Assembly (NCBI GenBank): GCA_900128585.1
Contig: LT642482.1
Span: forward strand, 1,564-16,598
DNA: 15,035 nt
Direction of reading: 5' to 3'
Origin: Stramenopiles sp. TOSAG23-3
Taxonomy: Eukaryota; Sar
Shown here: positions 1 through 8,261 of the stretch, one piece after another
How positions within the stretch are numbered: the first letter of the stretch is position 1
How the letters are laid out: each line of letters starts with the position of its first letter
Position numbers and translations under genes: made by a program
Notes under the pieces: generated by a model
The model's database searches: none
The model's input: the letters and a program-made list of their open reading frames with translations, nothing else
What the model was told of the DNA's origin: nothing

Positions 1-84
1 GGTATATTGTGATTTGTTTTAAAAGCGCAACATCTTTCTCGCGCATCTCGCCACACTTCGTGGGCCCTGTTGTTGTCTTTCTTT
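1..84. other. 3' flank of RPB5
   Basis: Short stretch downstream of the RPB5 stop codon. On the minus strand, a small perfect hairpin (CCAC / ACTTC loop / GTGG on the plus strand, 51-63) lies about 21 bases after the stop. No canonical AATAAA signal was recognised before the window edge. Nothing else is supported. Confidence 0.4.
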
Positions 85-840
85 TTACCAAACGATGCGG
101 TAGGTGACGTACCTGCCGGCGGTCTCGCTTGGACGAATAATTTTCACTACCTGACCCCGCTCCAGTCCAAAATACCGGGCAATTGGATCGTTTTCTTGCA
201 ACCGGGGCAACTGCGACTCCTTCAACTTGTACCGAAGCAATAATTCCGTCTTCTGCTCGCTTGAAAGGACTACATGTTTCGGCACCAGCTCGTGTTCGGT
301 GATGTCGACCAAAAGTTCGGACTCTTTAAAATATTCAATCTTGAACTTTTTGGAAACTGTTTGGAGCGACTGGCGGGCGTGTGGGGTTAAGCCGCCAGCT
401 TGTACGATAAGGATGGAGCGTTGGAATCCTTGCTCTTCCATGAACTTCGATATCCTCCGAATGGGGTCCACGCCAACCTTAGCTTCTGTTGAAAATTCTA
501 CTTGGATTTTGCTGGTGTCGTCGTCCTGCTTGTTGGACCAAATTACCAGACGGGACCGAATTTCTCCTGACCTCTTCGCACCAGTCCGGGCCCCTTCGTC
601 GGTGTACTCGTCGTCCCCATACTTCATAATAAAGTCGTTATAAGACTGTTCAATGTTTTTGTCCGGGATAACATACCCACGCTTCTTAAGCATCTTTAAT
701 ATTGTTTTGTGAATCCTGAAGAGCCGCTTCTGCTCTTCCGTCTTCCGTTTACCCTCGGCCGCGCTGGACGGCCCGCCGCCCAGTCCCGCGTCCACCTGCA
801 TCTCGACATCCTCCCCGTACTCTCCAACCATAGCAGCCAT
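85..840 (-). CDS. RPB5: RNA polymerase I/II/III shared subunit RPB5 (RPABC1)
   Basis: A 251-residue subunit shared by all three nuclear RNA polymerases; in the family it sits in the lower jaw that contacts downstream DNA. The C-terminal domain (about residues 178-251) carries the family's hallmark run: ITEHELVPKHVVLS, then LPRLQ, DPIARYFGLERGQVVKIIRP and SETAGRYVTYRIV, close to yeast and human RPB5. The N-terminal jaw domain begins near residue 38 (LFRIHKTILKMLKKRGYVIP). The first 35 or so residues are an extra acidic/glycine-rich leader, making the protein about 35-40 residues longer than the usual 210-215. The start is an ATG with A at -3 and G at +4; a second in-frame ATG at codon 4 is an alternative. 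It reads as one exon and ends in TAA. It diverges from the TPR gene across a long AT-rich spacer. Confidence 0.97.
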   Translation of the reverse strand: MAAMVGEYGEDVEMQVDAGLGGGPSSAAEGKRKTEEQKRLFRIHKTILKMLKKRGYVIPDKNIEQSYNDFIMKYGDDEYTDEGARTGAKRSGEIRSRLVIWSNKQDDDTSKIQVEFSTEAKVGVDPIRRISKFMEEQGFQRSILIVQAGGLTPHARQSLQTVSKKFKIEYFKESELLVDITEHELVPKHVVLSSEQKTELLLRYKLKESQLPRLQENDPIARYFGLERGQVVKIIRPSETAGRYVTYRIVW

Positions 841-2277
841 GTTCGTTTGCGTGCGAAAGAACGGTTGTTTTTAAGAAGAATAAGAAAATGTAAAAAAAGA
901 AATAATATACTGAACAATCTCTTCGTTCCTTACTGTCCTAATGTATCGTCTGCTTTTTAAAATATTTATTGTTTCTTCACAATTGTATCTCATACACGCG
1001 CGTATATTTATTCTTTACTTATTATTTATTATTATAATAATAATAATAATTATTTTTTTTGAGGAGGAGGATAATATGTGGCCATTAAATTCTTCTTCGT
1101 CTTCTTCTCTCTCTCTTCAAACTAATTCATTCTGCCTATCTCTCGTCATCTATTTTAATATTATTATTAACACCATTCTATTTCCATTGCAAATGAATAT
1201 AAACTAATTCTACTAGACTTACTACGAGCCCGTTCCAGGTTCCAGTTTTAATTAATACAATTCTTTTTTCATTTATAATCCTCTATCTATCAACACACAG
1301 TAGTCAGATAATATTGTCACAGTACCACGTCGTTTACTTACTATTTCTCTATGAATATTATATTTAGACTAATAAAATAGTAGTTATTATGGAATTTGCA
1401 AACCTTGCCAACTACGTATAAGTACGAATATAGGGCTCTCTCTGTATATGGTAGAATATCATAGTTCGTGTTGATGTTAGGGTTAAGTATTCGATGGTCA
1501 TCAGAGAAAAGAGAAAAGAGATTTTAAAACCATTCTCTTTTTATTAAAGCTAACTAACTAGTCCTATCTTAGTTATTATACTGTGTGTAGCCCACAGCCC
1601 ACAGCCCAACTAACACAAAAAATGAAATTATTTATAAAAAATAAGGAATTGTTGTTGAAAATACAGTCGTCGTATTTTTAAATTATAATAAAAATTCCTT
1701 TTCTCTTCAATTGAACACCACCTCTGTGTTATTATTATTATTATTGTCTAATAGTTGGTAGCTATAAATACTTAAACTAAAATTTTATAATAATACTATT
1801 ATAGCAGTGTACATTATTTACTTCGATGATGATATAGTTTTTTCATTATTTTTTTTATCAAAATTACAGTATTTTTTATTCTTCTTCTTTTTTTTTTTAT
1901 ATTTTTTTATTATTATTGTATTTTCTTTTTTTTATCTATTATTAATATTAATATAATAATAAATAACGGCAGCAGTATAAACACAGTGGGGGAGAGGAGG
2001 GTGGTTAACCATTTCCATTATTATTATTATTAATTTCAAATTGTTTTTTAGTTGTATAATATAGTATATACTATTTGTATTTTTTTTTATTATTATTATA
2101 TATTTATTACAAAAATGAAATTAATGCATTTAAATTGCAAAGAGAAAGGAGGAATGAATGAATGAAAGAAAGAAAGAAAGGTAGATATGGAGATTGGAAA
2201 AAGTCCGCAATTTTAAGGAGAAAGGAGGAATACATACGATTTAATACAGTTTGAAAGAGAGAGAAAAGTACAGGAGG
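841..2277. other. AT-rich divergent intergenic region
   Basis: About 1.4 kb between RPB5 (leftward) and the TPR gene (rightward), so it must contain both promoters. It is very AT-rich with many TAA/ATT triplet runs (near 1034-1051, 1729-1746, 2017-2032 and 2087-2100), a short 7-bp tandem (CCCACAG, 1591-1608) and a GAGAAAA run (about 1503-1520). Open frames in it are only low-complexity translation. From about 2140 to the start codon the plus strand becomes purine-rich, probably the 5' leader of the TPR gene. No RNA gene was recognised. Confidence 0.6.
2142..2231 (+). repeat. purine-rich leader: 14-bp direct repeat with GAAT/GAAA microsatellite
   Basis: The 14-mer GAGAAAGGAGGAAT occurs at 2142-2155 and again at 2218-2231. 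Between the copies the first runs into a (GAAT)n then (GAAA)n microsatellite, about 2152-2180. The block sits about 50-140 bases upstream of the chosen TPR start, so it is likely 5' UTR or core promoter. A looser relative of the motif (GGAAAGAGGAATGAAAAG) lies after the same gene near 3772. Confidence 0.6.
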
Positions 2278-3717
2278 ATGTCGTACGCACCGCCCCCTGC
2301 CCCCTCTACTACTGGGGTGACTGCCATGCCTTTGCCCCCCGAACAAGCAAAGAGCAGGGCTCTGCCACCACCTGCACCGTCAGCCCTGGGGTCGGTCGGG
2401 CTCCCGCCACCCGCATCGCTGGTCTCGGGGAAGCGGCGAGAGTTGCCTTTTCCCGTCTTTGGCGACGATGTTGATGTTGGGGTGTTTGAAGCCAAACTGT
2501 GTGTGGACGCCCGACGGTCCCCGAACAGCAAGGCTGAAGCGGCGAGCACCCCCGCGCAGAACACCCAAACCCCCGTCCCTGTAGGGCACACATCTTTTTC
2601 GTGGGGTGAAGGCTCGAAAGGGAGAGACCCGTGCGGTCATACCAAATTTTCGTGGGGTGCCAGCTCGTATGTAGCCAAACCTCCCCCCACGTCCTGGAAG
2701 AATTTGAAGTTGAAGGGTAACAAGTGCTTCAAACGAGGGGACTATTACGCGGCCCTGACGCAGTACTCCAAGGCTCTGGAAACGCTCTCCCGCCACCAAA
2801 ACGGTCCCGATGGCATCGAAAACTGTGGAAAAGAAAAGTCCATGCTTCACCTGAATCGGGCAGCGGCTTATTTGAAGCTGCAACGCTACCCGGAGGCGGC
2901 CGTGGCGGCCCGAGATGGAATCAAATTAGACGAAGCGAACCCAAAAGCATGGTATAGGCTGGCGAAAGTTTTAGAGGCTCAGGGCACGGTCGTAGAGGCG
3001 CTCCAAACAATCGAAAAGGGCCTGAACGTGTTGGTAGGGACGGTCCACCAAGTAAATAGTGAACAGGACAGTGCCATACGGACACTGCAGAAGCTTTCAA
3101 ACACATTACGGCACAAAATGGTTCATAAGATACACCTGTCCAAGTCCACCAAAGTGTCGCGTGTTCCCGCGATCAGCCAAAGCGTGCAAACGAAAAATTT
3201 AAGTAGACTGAACAGCACCATTTTAGGGTCGAACGCGAACGATGAAAATGTTGTCCCCGCTAGAGATCGCCCGACAAAAGGGCAGGCCATACGTCCCCAT
3301 TTGCTGGCGAAGAGCAAAGGCAATTTTCCAGCGTGGTACAAAGATATGTGTGGGAAACCCCCGAAACTTCCAGAAGGCTTAGCGTTGGAAAACATTTGCA
3401 GAGTTGAGGAGAAAGAAAAGGATCAAAAATGTGTGGAAGGACTCCAAGCAATTTACAAAATGGAGCAGTCGAAGTTTGCCCCATGCATTAAACGCTTGAC
3501 TTCCGTGGCCAACGAATGTATAGACCCTAAGGACGTGGCTAAGATTACAAACCCTTTCGCGAAACACAACCGTGCAGTGTTTCAAATGGCGGCACAGAAT
3601 TTAGCATGTGAGTACATGGCGACGGACAAGTTGCAGGTTGTTCAGCAGGAACTCAACGGGGTAGACCCGCTCGCTGCAAACTTAATCTTGGTTGCGGTGT
3701 TGAGGGCAATATCCTGA
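2278..3717 (+). CDS. TPR co-chaperone-like protein
   Basis: 479 residues. Residues 1-110 are proline/alanine-rich and probably disordered. The motif GHTxFSWG appears twice, at residues 103-110 and 120-127. A three-repeat TPR domain spans about 138-245, beginning LKLKGNKCFKRGDYYAALTQYSKAL. The five residues of the two-carboxylate clamp that in HOP-type TPR domains grips the EEVD tail of Hsp70/Hsp90 are all placed correctly: K144, N148, N193, K223 and R227. I therefore infer a cytosolic chaperone adaptor. The C-terminal third (about 340-479) is helical and unrecognised; it may be the client or effector part. The frame is open upstream to a TTG at 2251, but the first ATG is at 2278 with A at -3, so I start there. 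Stop is TGA. RPAP3, SPAG1, TTC and immunophilin-like families all share this TPR type, so no symbol is given. Confidence 0.8.
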   Translation: MSYAPPPAPSTTGVTAMPLPPEQAKSRALPPPAPSALGSVGLPPPASLVSGKRRELPFPVFGDDVDVGVFEAKLCVDARRSPNSKAEAASTPAQNTQTPVPVGHTSFSWGEGSKGRDPCGHTKFSWGASSYVAKPPPTSWKNLKLKGNKCFKRGDYYAALTQYSKALETLSRHQNGPDGIENCGKEKSMLHLNRAAAYLKLQRYPEAAVAARDGIKLDEANPKAWYRLAKVLEAQGTVVEALQTIEKGLNVLVGTVHQVNSEQDSAIRTLQKLSNTLRHKMVHKIHLSKSTKVSRVPAISQSVQTKNLSRLNSTILGSNANDENVVPARDRPTKGQAIRPHLLAKSKGNFPAWYKDMCGKPPKLPEGLALENICRVEEKEKDQKCVEGLQAIYKMEQSKFAPCIKRLTSVANECIDPKDVAKITNPFAKHNRAVFQMAAQNLACEYMATDKLQVVQQELNGVDPLAANLILVAVLRAIS

Positions 3718-3770
3718 AGACGATTTTTTAAAAAACTGAAGACGTTTTTTAAAAAAACTGAAGACGTTAA
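3714..3770 (+). repeat. 22-bp tandem repeat across the TPR stop codon
   Basis: Unit CTGAAGACG(A/T)TTTTTTAAAAAA: copy 1 at 3714-3735, copy 2 at 3736-3757, and a partial third at 3758-3770. Copy 1 contains the TGA stop codon of the TPR gene. Each full unit contains the palindrome TTTTTTAAAAAA, which can fold or form an A-tract. It may be the 3'-end signal or simply slippage. Confidence 0.85.
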
Positions 3771-4446
3771 AGGAAAGAGGAATGAAAAGTTGAGCCTTTG
3801 GGGGACAATCGTGGCGTTTAGCTGGCGCGAACAAAAATATGATTAAAATGGGAGAGACATACGAATATGTCCTGGAAATCGCTGACCGGCTTAGCCGCTA
3901 AGGATCCCCAGAAGGTACACTTACATCTGTATGTGTGTGTATACGAACAGGAATCGCAATTTCCTGCTCTGCTGTGTTGTTGTTGAGTTGTCTGCTGCTT
4001 TTTCACTCATATACACAGTATTATATTATCCCGTCGGCTTTCCTACCCCCGCCACGTCACGCCTAACGCTGTATTCTTATTAGCTACGTATAGTTAATAA
4101 AATTTGTTCTCTTTCGCTCTCTCATCATCATTGTTCCGTTATTGGAGTTATTGAAGTGACTACGGTACGACGGGTAAAAAGACCAGGTACGCACCAACAA
4201 AGTGTGATCGTCTGGTACGAATTGATTTAAACCACCATATATCCACCCCGCCGTGGGCTGCTTATTCTTATATTATACATGCACACGATTGAATGTTCAC
4301 TCACATTCTAAAATTGTTGAATATATTACGATTTTACCTCGTAGGAACAAAATATATTTACCTTTTCTCTGTGCACTTCTTACGCGTTTCTTTTTATAGT
4401 AGGTGTTTTAGTATTTTATAAATTGACGGTTTCTGGTGGCGGAAAG
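3718..4446. other. intergenic region between the TPR and cNBD genes
   Basis: About 730 bp holding the 3' end of the TPR gene and the promoter of the cNBD gene. After the tandem repeat comes a less AT-rich patch (about 3780-3965) with a perfect 6-bp stem/4-base-loop hairpin (GACATA-CGAA-TATGTC, 3856-3871) and the palindromic CGGCTTAGCCG (3887-3897). These lie inside a 17-codon ATG-to-TAA frame (3848-3901) that I do not call a gene. An AATAAA lies near 4096. The motif CCAGGTAC occurs at 4183-4190. The 3' part is ordinary AT-rich DNA. Confidence 0.5.
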
Positions 4447-6337
4447 ATGGAGCGCAAGTATGCTCGTAGATCAAACATCAATTTTTCAATCAATCCAACA
4501 GAGCAGAAACCTCCGACCGTTTCGGTTGATGAAGCGACATCTATCTTGAAAGTATTGCCCTCCGATCGACCGAAGGAAGACTTGGATGCGCTTGCCACAT
4601 TCTTCAGGGAAAACAATGGACTGGCATCGTTCTGGAGAAAGTTCGGGCATAAAGATGACGTGAACATATCTTTGAAACTTGCTAGCGGTGTTGATTACTT
4701 CTTTTTGCCATTCAAAGGGACGCAGCTGTTTTCACCTGGTGATGCAGCCGCGCATTACTTCTATGTTCTTCAAGGCAAAATCAATATTGTTGCGGGGTTC
4801 CAAAACCGAGCAAGCTGGTGCGGTGACCAATGCCATCAACACAAAGTTAATTGGAATCCCAAAGTCGCTGTTCCTTGAAATATTTGGGAAAGACATGCTC
4901 CAAATCCAATCTGAGAGGATTGCCATCCTGAGAGGTACAAAATTGTTTCGAAATTGGGAAATTTCAAAATTGAAGAAGATTGCAGCAATTGTTTACGAGA
5001 AGAAATTTATGCCGGGGAGCCACTTGGCTTTGGAGGGGCACAACATAGACAACCGCTCTTTCATTTACCTGATCATCCAAGGTGAAGTCGATATGCTGAA
5101 AGAGTTAAAACGTCCTGGCTCAGGGAAAAGCGAGGGGGTAAATATTAACCTCGCCACCTTATCTAATGGGCAAATGTTTTGTGGAGAAGAAATCATTAAA
5201 GGCCGCTCGTACCAAAAGATTTGCGATAGTTGCCTAACTGACAGGGGGCAGTTTTCCACTCAAGTGTGGACTGCGAGCTTTAGAGCAACGATAGTTTGCC
5301 GTACCTTGGTGCTTTCAAGGCATGGGTTTTTTGAAATGGCAAGCCAACATGCTCTCGATGCCCTTCGCGCTGCCAATCCGCCAATTCCAGATACCAAATT
5401 GCTGCATCAAATGTATTCTGAAAGCAGGAAATGGAACCAATACAAAGAGCGGTTGCAAGCGGAATATTTTATGAAGATGAGTCCGAGCAAACGAGAGCGC
5501 ATAAAAAAGCTGATGAACGAAACTGAGCGACAGATTACGGAAGAACAGGCGGAGAATAGAGAAAAATTTGATGAAATCGAAACGATACACTTGCAAAATG
5601 AAAACAAAATTTACATGGGAGAGCTCCAGACTTACACCAGCAAATCAAAAAGTGAACTCAAGCGGCACTTTAAGCAGTTTAAAAACATGGCCAGGTTTAT
5701 GGCACTGACGTCGCACCATCGCCATCATCACGATGACCACATTAAAAAGATAAGCATGCACGACGAGTTCGTCAACAGTCACGATTTCCCCAAAATTGAT
5801 CGATACTTATCAGAATCTTACAGTACAATTGCAGAGAATTTTCGGGGCAACGTGCACATCCCAAACGCACAAACTTACATCCAAAACAAGAAAAATCAAA
5901 AAGGAAAATTTGTACTGTCTTATAGGACTACTTTTAAAAATTCCCCCTTGCGTTCCGACGCAATAAAGAGTGGCAACGGTCTCGCAAACACCAAAGGTCG
6001 TTTCAAAAGCGATAAGCAAATAATCCATGAATTATATAATCCAAAACCTCCGGCCAGGATCCGCTCTGGTCGCAAGACACAACAGGAACTAGATGAAGAA
6101 ATTTCTATCCCTCCCCGGACAGTTCAGCGGAAAAGTAAGGTCTCCCCAAGGAAACGCAGGGGGGAAATATTTAAAAAGGCAACTATTACCAAACAATTTG
6201 GTCACGGCAGCCAACAATTTTGTAGCAATAGGGTTGCAAATCGTCAGTTTGTAAAGCAAGAAGCGCTTCAAAAAAAGAATTCTTGGGAGTGCCACCCGCG
6301 AAGAGTCCAGACCCCACCGGTCCCGCAAGGTCCATGA
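4447..6337 (+). CDS. two-domain cyclic-nucleotide-binding protein, interrupted by a +1 frame change
   Basis: The first frame (4447-4878) gives a helical lead-in and the front half of a cyclic-nucleotide-binding domain: FKGTQLFSPGD then YFYVLQGKINIV. The fold then continues one frame later (TKLIGIPKSLFLEIFG...), and that frame runs on to TGA at 6335-6337. Dropping one base would give 629 residues. Family knowledge predicts a phosphate-binding cassette between these halves, and it is absent from domain 1. Domain 2 (about residues 170-300) has FMPGSHLALEG, FIYLIIQGEVDML, GQMFCGEEI and SFRATIV, but about 26 extra residues separate GEEI from the RAT arginine, so nucleotide binding is uncertain. 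A helical coiled coil follows (about 340-420), with a His/Asp cluster (HHRHHHDDH) after it, then a basic, probably disordered tail. The first ATG (4447, A at -3) is chosen over an upstream TTG. The frame break could be a sequencing error, a mutation, a tiny intron or recoding. A ciliary or signalling role is only a guess. Confidence 0.75.
4790..4830 (+). other. site of the +1 frame change in the cNBD gene
   Basis: Domain similarity leaves the first frame just after GKINIVAG (up to about 4797) and resumes in the next frame before TKLIGIPKS (about 4840). Within this interval are two homopolymers, GGGG at 4794-4797 and AAAA at 4802-4805. One extra base in either would explain the break. The first frame then stops at 4876-4878. 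Confidence 0.7.
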
Positions 6338-6699
6338 AGAAAAAAACCAGGGAAATAAGAGCCCCACGGCGCGGTGATTTAAAAGACTAAGAGTTTGGTG
6401 TATTAGTACACGTGAGTATCAAAAGCCAATTAAACATATTTTTCCATTTTTGATTTATTAGGGTATGAGGAAGCTAAATTTAATTACTTAAATAACAGCC
6501 AATTTTCTAGTTTTATATTTGTGAAGGTATATATTGGTAAAATGTTTTCATTCTTGGCTGTCAACCAAAATCAGATTTAATTGTTTTTCTTCGATTTCCT
6601 TCTGTCTCAATTTGTGCTCAACAGGTGTAAAATACAATTTTTATTTTAAAATTTAAATTATATTAAAAGGAGAGAAAAAATTCCGCCAATTTTCTCACC
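6338..6699. other. convergent intergenic region
   Basis: About 360 bp between the stop codons of the cNBD gene (plus) and the helical-protein gene (minus). It is AT-rich throughout and must carry both 3' ends. Several short palindromic A/T runs are present near 6640-6665. No gene, RNA or repeat array was recognised. Confidence 0.5.
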
Positions 6700-7680
6700 C
6701 TACAGATGTGCTCGTCCTTTCCCAAGGTGCCATTGAAACAGTTGAGCCCGCTTGGAAGGGTCGTTAAAGGCACTCAGAGCCCCTTGGATTAAGTCTGCAA
6801 GATACACTTGCGACTTTTTCGAAACCTGGTGGAACAAATTATCAATAATATCGCACAACTTCGTGAGAGCAGTAGATGGTACCATTTCCAGTCCGTAAAT
6901 CAGTATCGCTGCTAGAGTCTCCACCGTCTTTTCATCATCCCCATACAGAGATTGAGTGTCTTTGGCGGCTGGAGTAGCCAAAGAATTTTCAGGTCCGCTG
7001 GATTGCATCACCTTCGCAAGACGCTGTGAAACCATTTCAAGGGCACAAATAGCTATCCCAACTTCCGGCCCAAATATATCCCCACCTTGCAAAGAACCTA
7101 AGATAGATCCAAATGTGATTGCTATATTTGTGGCGTCTAAACGCGCAGGGAACATTTCCACGCAAAGTTCTGCATAATGAAGAACAACTACCATTCGAAG
7201 GCTCACAGAGTCCGCGGACACGCCCTTCAGTTTTGTTGTCTCCTGATCGCTTTTCCCAGGACTAGGGCTGTTATCCCGGACTCGATGATCACGGCAAAAT
7301 ACGCGTAACAGCCGATGTGCAGTCTCCTTTATGTTGGCTGCGTCATTGCTTTCCAACTCAACAATCTTGAACAATGTGGGGAAAACCGTCGTGTGTATTT
7401 CGCGTGCCCCCATTACCATTATGCGCTCTGAGTCCTCGGTCGAAATGAAACTTTCCATGGTTTGATCCATCATGTCAGACAAGGCTTCCAAGTTCCCTTC
7501 GTTGGAATACACAAAATATTCAAACTCTTCCAAAAAATGTCCAAGCTTTTCTATCTCCTCGGGCTTGCCAGAAATGGAGTTGACGACATGCTCCAAGTTG
7601 AACTCCTTGAATTTAGAAACCAAAGTCGAGGCTGTTTCTCGAGTGGTCCAGCTATCTATGAACCGGTTTCGAGATACCAT
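6700..7680 (-). CDS. uncharacterised helix-rich protein, second ORF of a tight pair
   Basis: 326 residues, largely alpha-helical, with no signal peptide or membrane segment visible. I do not recognise the family with confidence. The stretch VVVLHYAELC...DATNIAITFGSIL (about residues 165-195) resembles the helix of RhoGAP domains that reads NLAIVFGP, but no arginine finger (FR-S motif) is visible upstream, so a GAP activity is not supported. The C-terminal part (from about residue 245) looks like stacked amphipathic helices, as in HEAT/ARM or karyopherin-type proteins. The start is an ATG with A at -3 and G at +4, a strong context. Only 19 bases separate it from the upstream COA5 stop codon, and it is in a different frame. 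Stop is TAG. It may be translated from a shared transcript. Confidence 0.7.
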   Translation of the reverse strand: MVSRNRFIDSWTTRETASTLVSKFKEFNLEHVVNSISGKPEEIEKLGHFLEEFEYFVYSNEGNLEALSDMMDQTMESFISTEDSERIMVMGAREIHTTVFPTLFKIVELESNDAANIKETAHRLLRVFCRDHRVRDNSPSPGKSDQETTKLKGVSADSVSLRMVVVLHYAELCVEMFPARLDATNIAITFGSILGSLQGGDIFGPEVGIAICALEMVSQRLAKVMQSSGPENSLATPAAKDTQSLYGDDEKTVETLAAILIYGLEMVPSTALTKLCDIIDNLFHQVSKKSQVYLADLIQGALSAFNDPSKRAQLFQWHLGKGRAHL

Positions 7681-7699
7681 AATATCCTAAGTTAATTTC

Positions 7700-7906
7700 T
7701 CAATACGCTTTGGGCCCACGAATTCGTGATCTCATATTTAGATGATCTTTACGGCAATACACAAACGCTGTGTGTAGTTTGGTGCAGTCGGCAGAGGTAG
7801 CTTTCTGACGCAAACACTCCCTAGCAGAGTTTCCAGAAGTTACACACGGATCTTTCTTCAGACAATCAATCAGTTGCTCCTTTATCTGATCGCAAGACTT
7901 CCCCAT
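7700..7906 (-). CDS. COA5: cytochrome c oxidase assembly factor COA5/PET191
   Basis: A 68-residue mitochondrial intermembrane-space protein of the COA5/PET191 family, which is needed to assemble respiratory complex IV. Six cysteines (C5, C15, C21, C31, C41, C51) include three CX9C pairs (5/15, 21/31, 41/51). This is the twin-CX9C type imported and oxidised by the MIA40 pathway, which explains the lack of a cleavable presequence. SCDQIKEQLIDCLKKDPCV, ARECLR, AFVYC and the ending SRIRGPKAY line up with human COA5 (DCLL-SDCV, PRQCL, AFFEC, ARFRGRKGY). The length matches the human protein (about 74). Its ATG has T at -3, a weak context unlike the other genes here. The helical-protein gene begins 19 bases after its TGA. 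Confidence 0.93.
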   Translation of the reverse strand: MGKSCDQIKEQLIDCLKKDPCVTSGNSARECLRQKATSADCTKLHTAFVYCRKDHLNMRSRIRGPKAY

Positions 7907-8096
7907 AAAAACACAGTGCTCGATTGGAATTTCGAAACGATAGGGAAATAGGTTTTAAATGTCGCTATCAACGTGAGGAATCGTAAGGAGTAACAAATAG
8001 GATAGGGGGATTTAGACTTATATATAAAAACTGTGTTAATGATGGACCATAATTATCAATATCCAAAAGGCAAATGGTGAAGTACACTTCTCAGTT

Positions 8097-8131
8097 GGAA
8101 ATTAGAAATTGGAAATTGAAAATTGGGATTT
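8097..8131 (+). repeat. 7-bp imperfect tandem repeat
   Basis: Five head-to-tail 7-mers: GGAAATT, AGAAATT, GGAAATT, GAAAATT, GGGATTT. It lies in the spacer upstream of COA5 and is most likely a decayed minisatellite. Confidence 0.8.
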
Positions 8132-8150
8132 GGGAACTCAAATGTGCTGT

Positions 8151-8260
8151 CTTCTTCTTCTTTATTTATTTATTATTATTATTATTATTCTCGTCGGACG
8201 GAAGACGGAAGAAAGAAGAAGAAGAGAAAAAAAAAAGAAGAAGAAAGAAGAAAGAAAATG
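8151..8260. repeat. inverted CTT/GAA microsatellite
   Basis: CTTCTTCTTCTTT (8151-8163) is the exact reverse complement of AAAGAAGAAGAAG (8212-8224). Between them are ATT repeats and a short GC-containing centre. A further A/AAG-rich purine run extends to about 8260. The strand switches from pure pyrimidine to pure purine, so a hairpin or triplex-type structure is possible. Confidence 0.8.
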
Positions 8261-8261
8261 A

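Noticed and set aside
227-643. 138-codon plus-strand ORF inside RPB5
   Set aside because: It is the shadow of the well-supported RPB5 gene on the other strand and starts with a non-ATG codon.
941-1207. 88-codon ORF in the AT-rich spacer
   Set aside because: The Ile- and Ser-rich product comes from ATT and TCT repeats; no homology or start context supports it.
1484-1490. GTTAGGGTTA as a telomere-like repeat
   Set aside because: It is barely one and a half units in a non-terminal position, so chance in AT-rich DNA is sufficient.
2251-2277. Upstream start for the TPR gene
   Set aside because: The codon at 2251 is TTG. The first in-frame ATG with a good context is at 2278. The same reasoning moved the starts of the cNBD, giant and zinc-finger genes.
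3888-3925. tRNA or spliceosomal RNA in the spacer patch
   Set aside because: No cloverleaf, A/B box pair or recognised U-snRNA core (such as the U6 or U2 conserved blocks) was found on either strand.
7039-7190. RhoGAP domain in the minus-strand helical protein
   Set aside because: Only a short NIAITFG resemblance is visible and the catalytic arginine-finger motif is not, so no GAP function is assigned.
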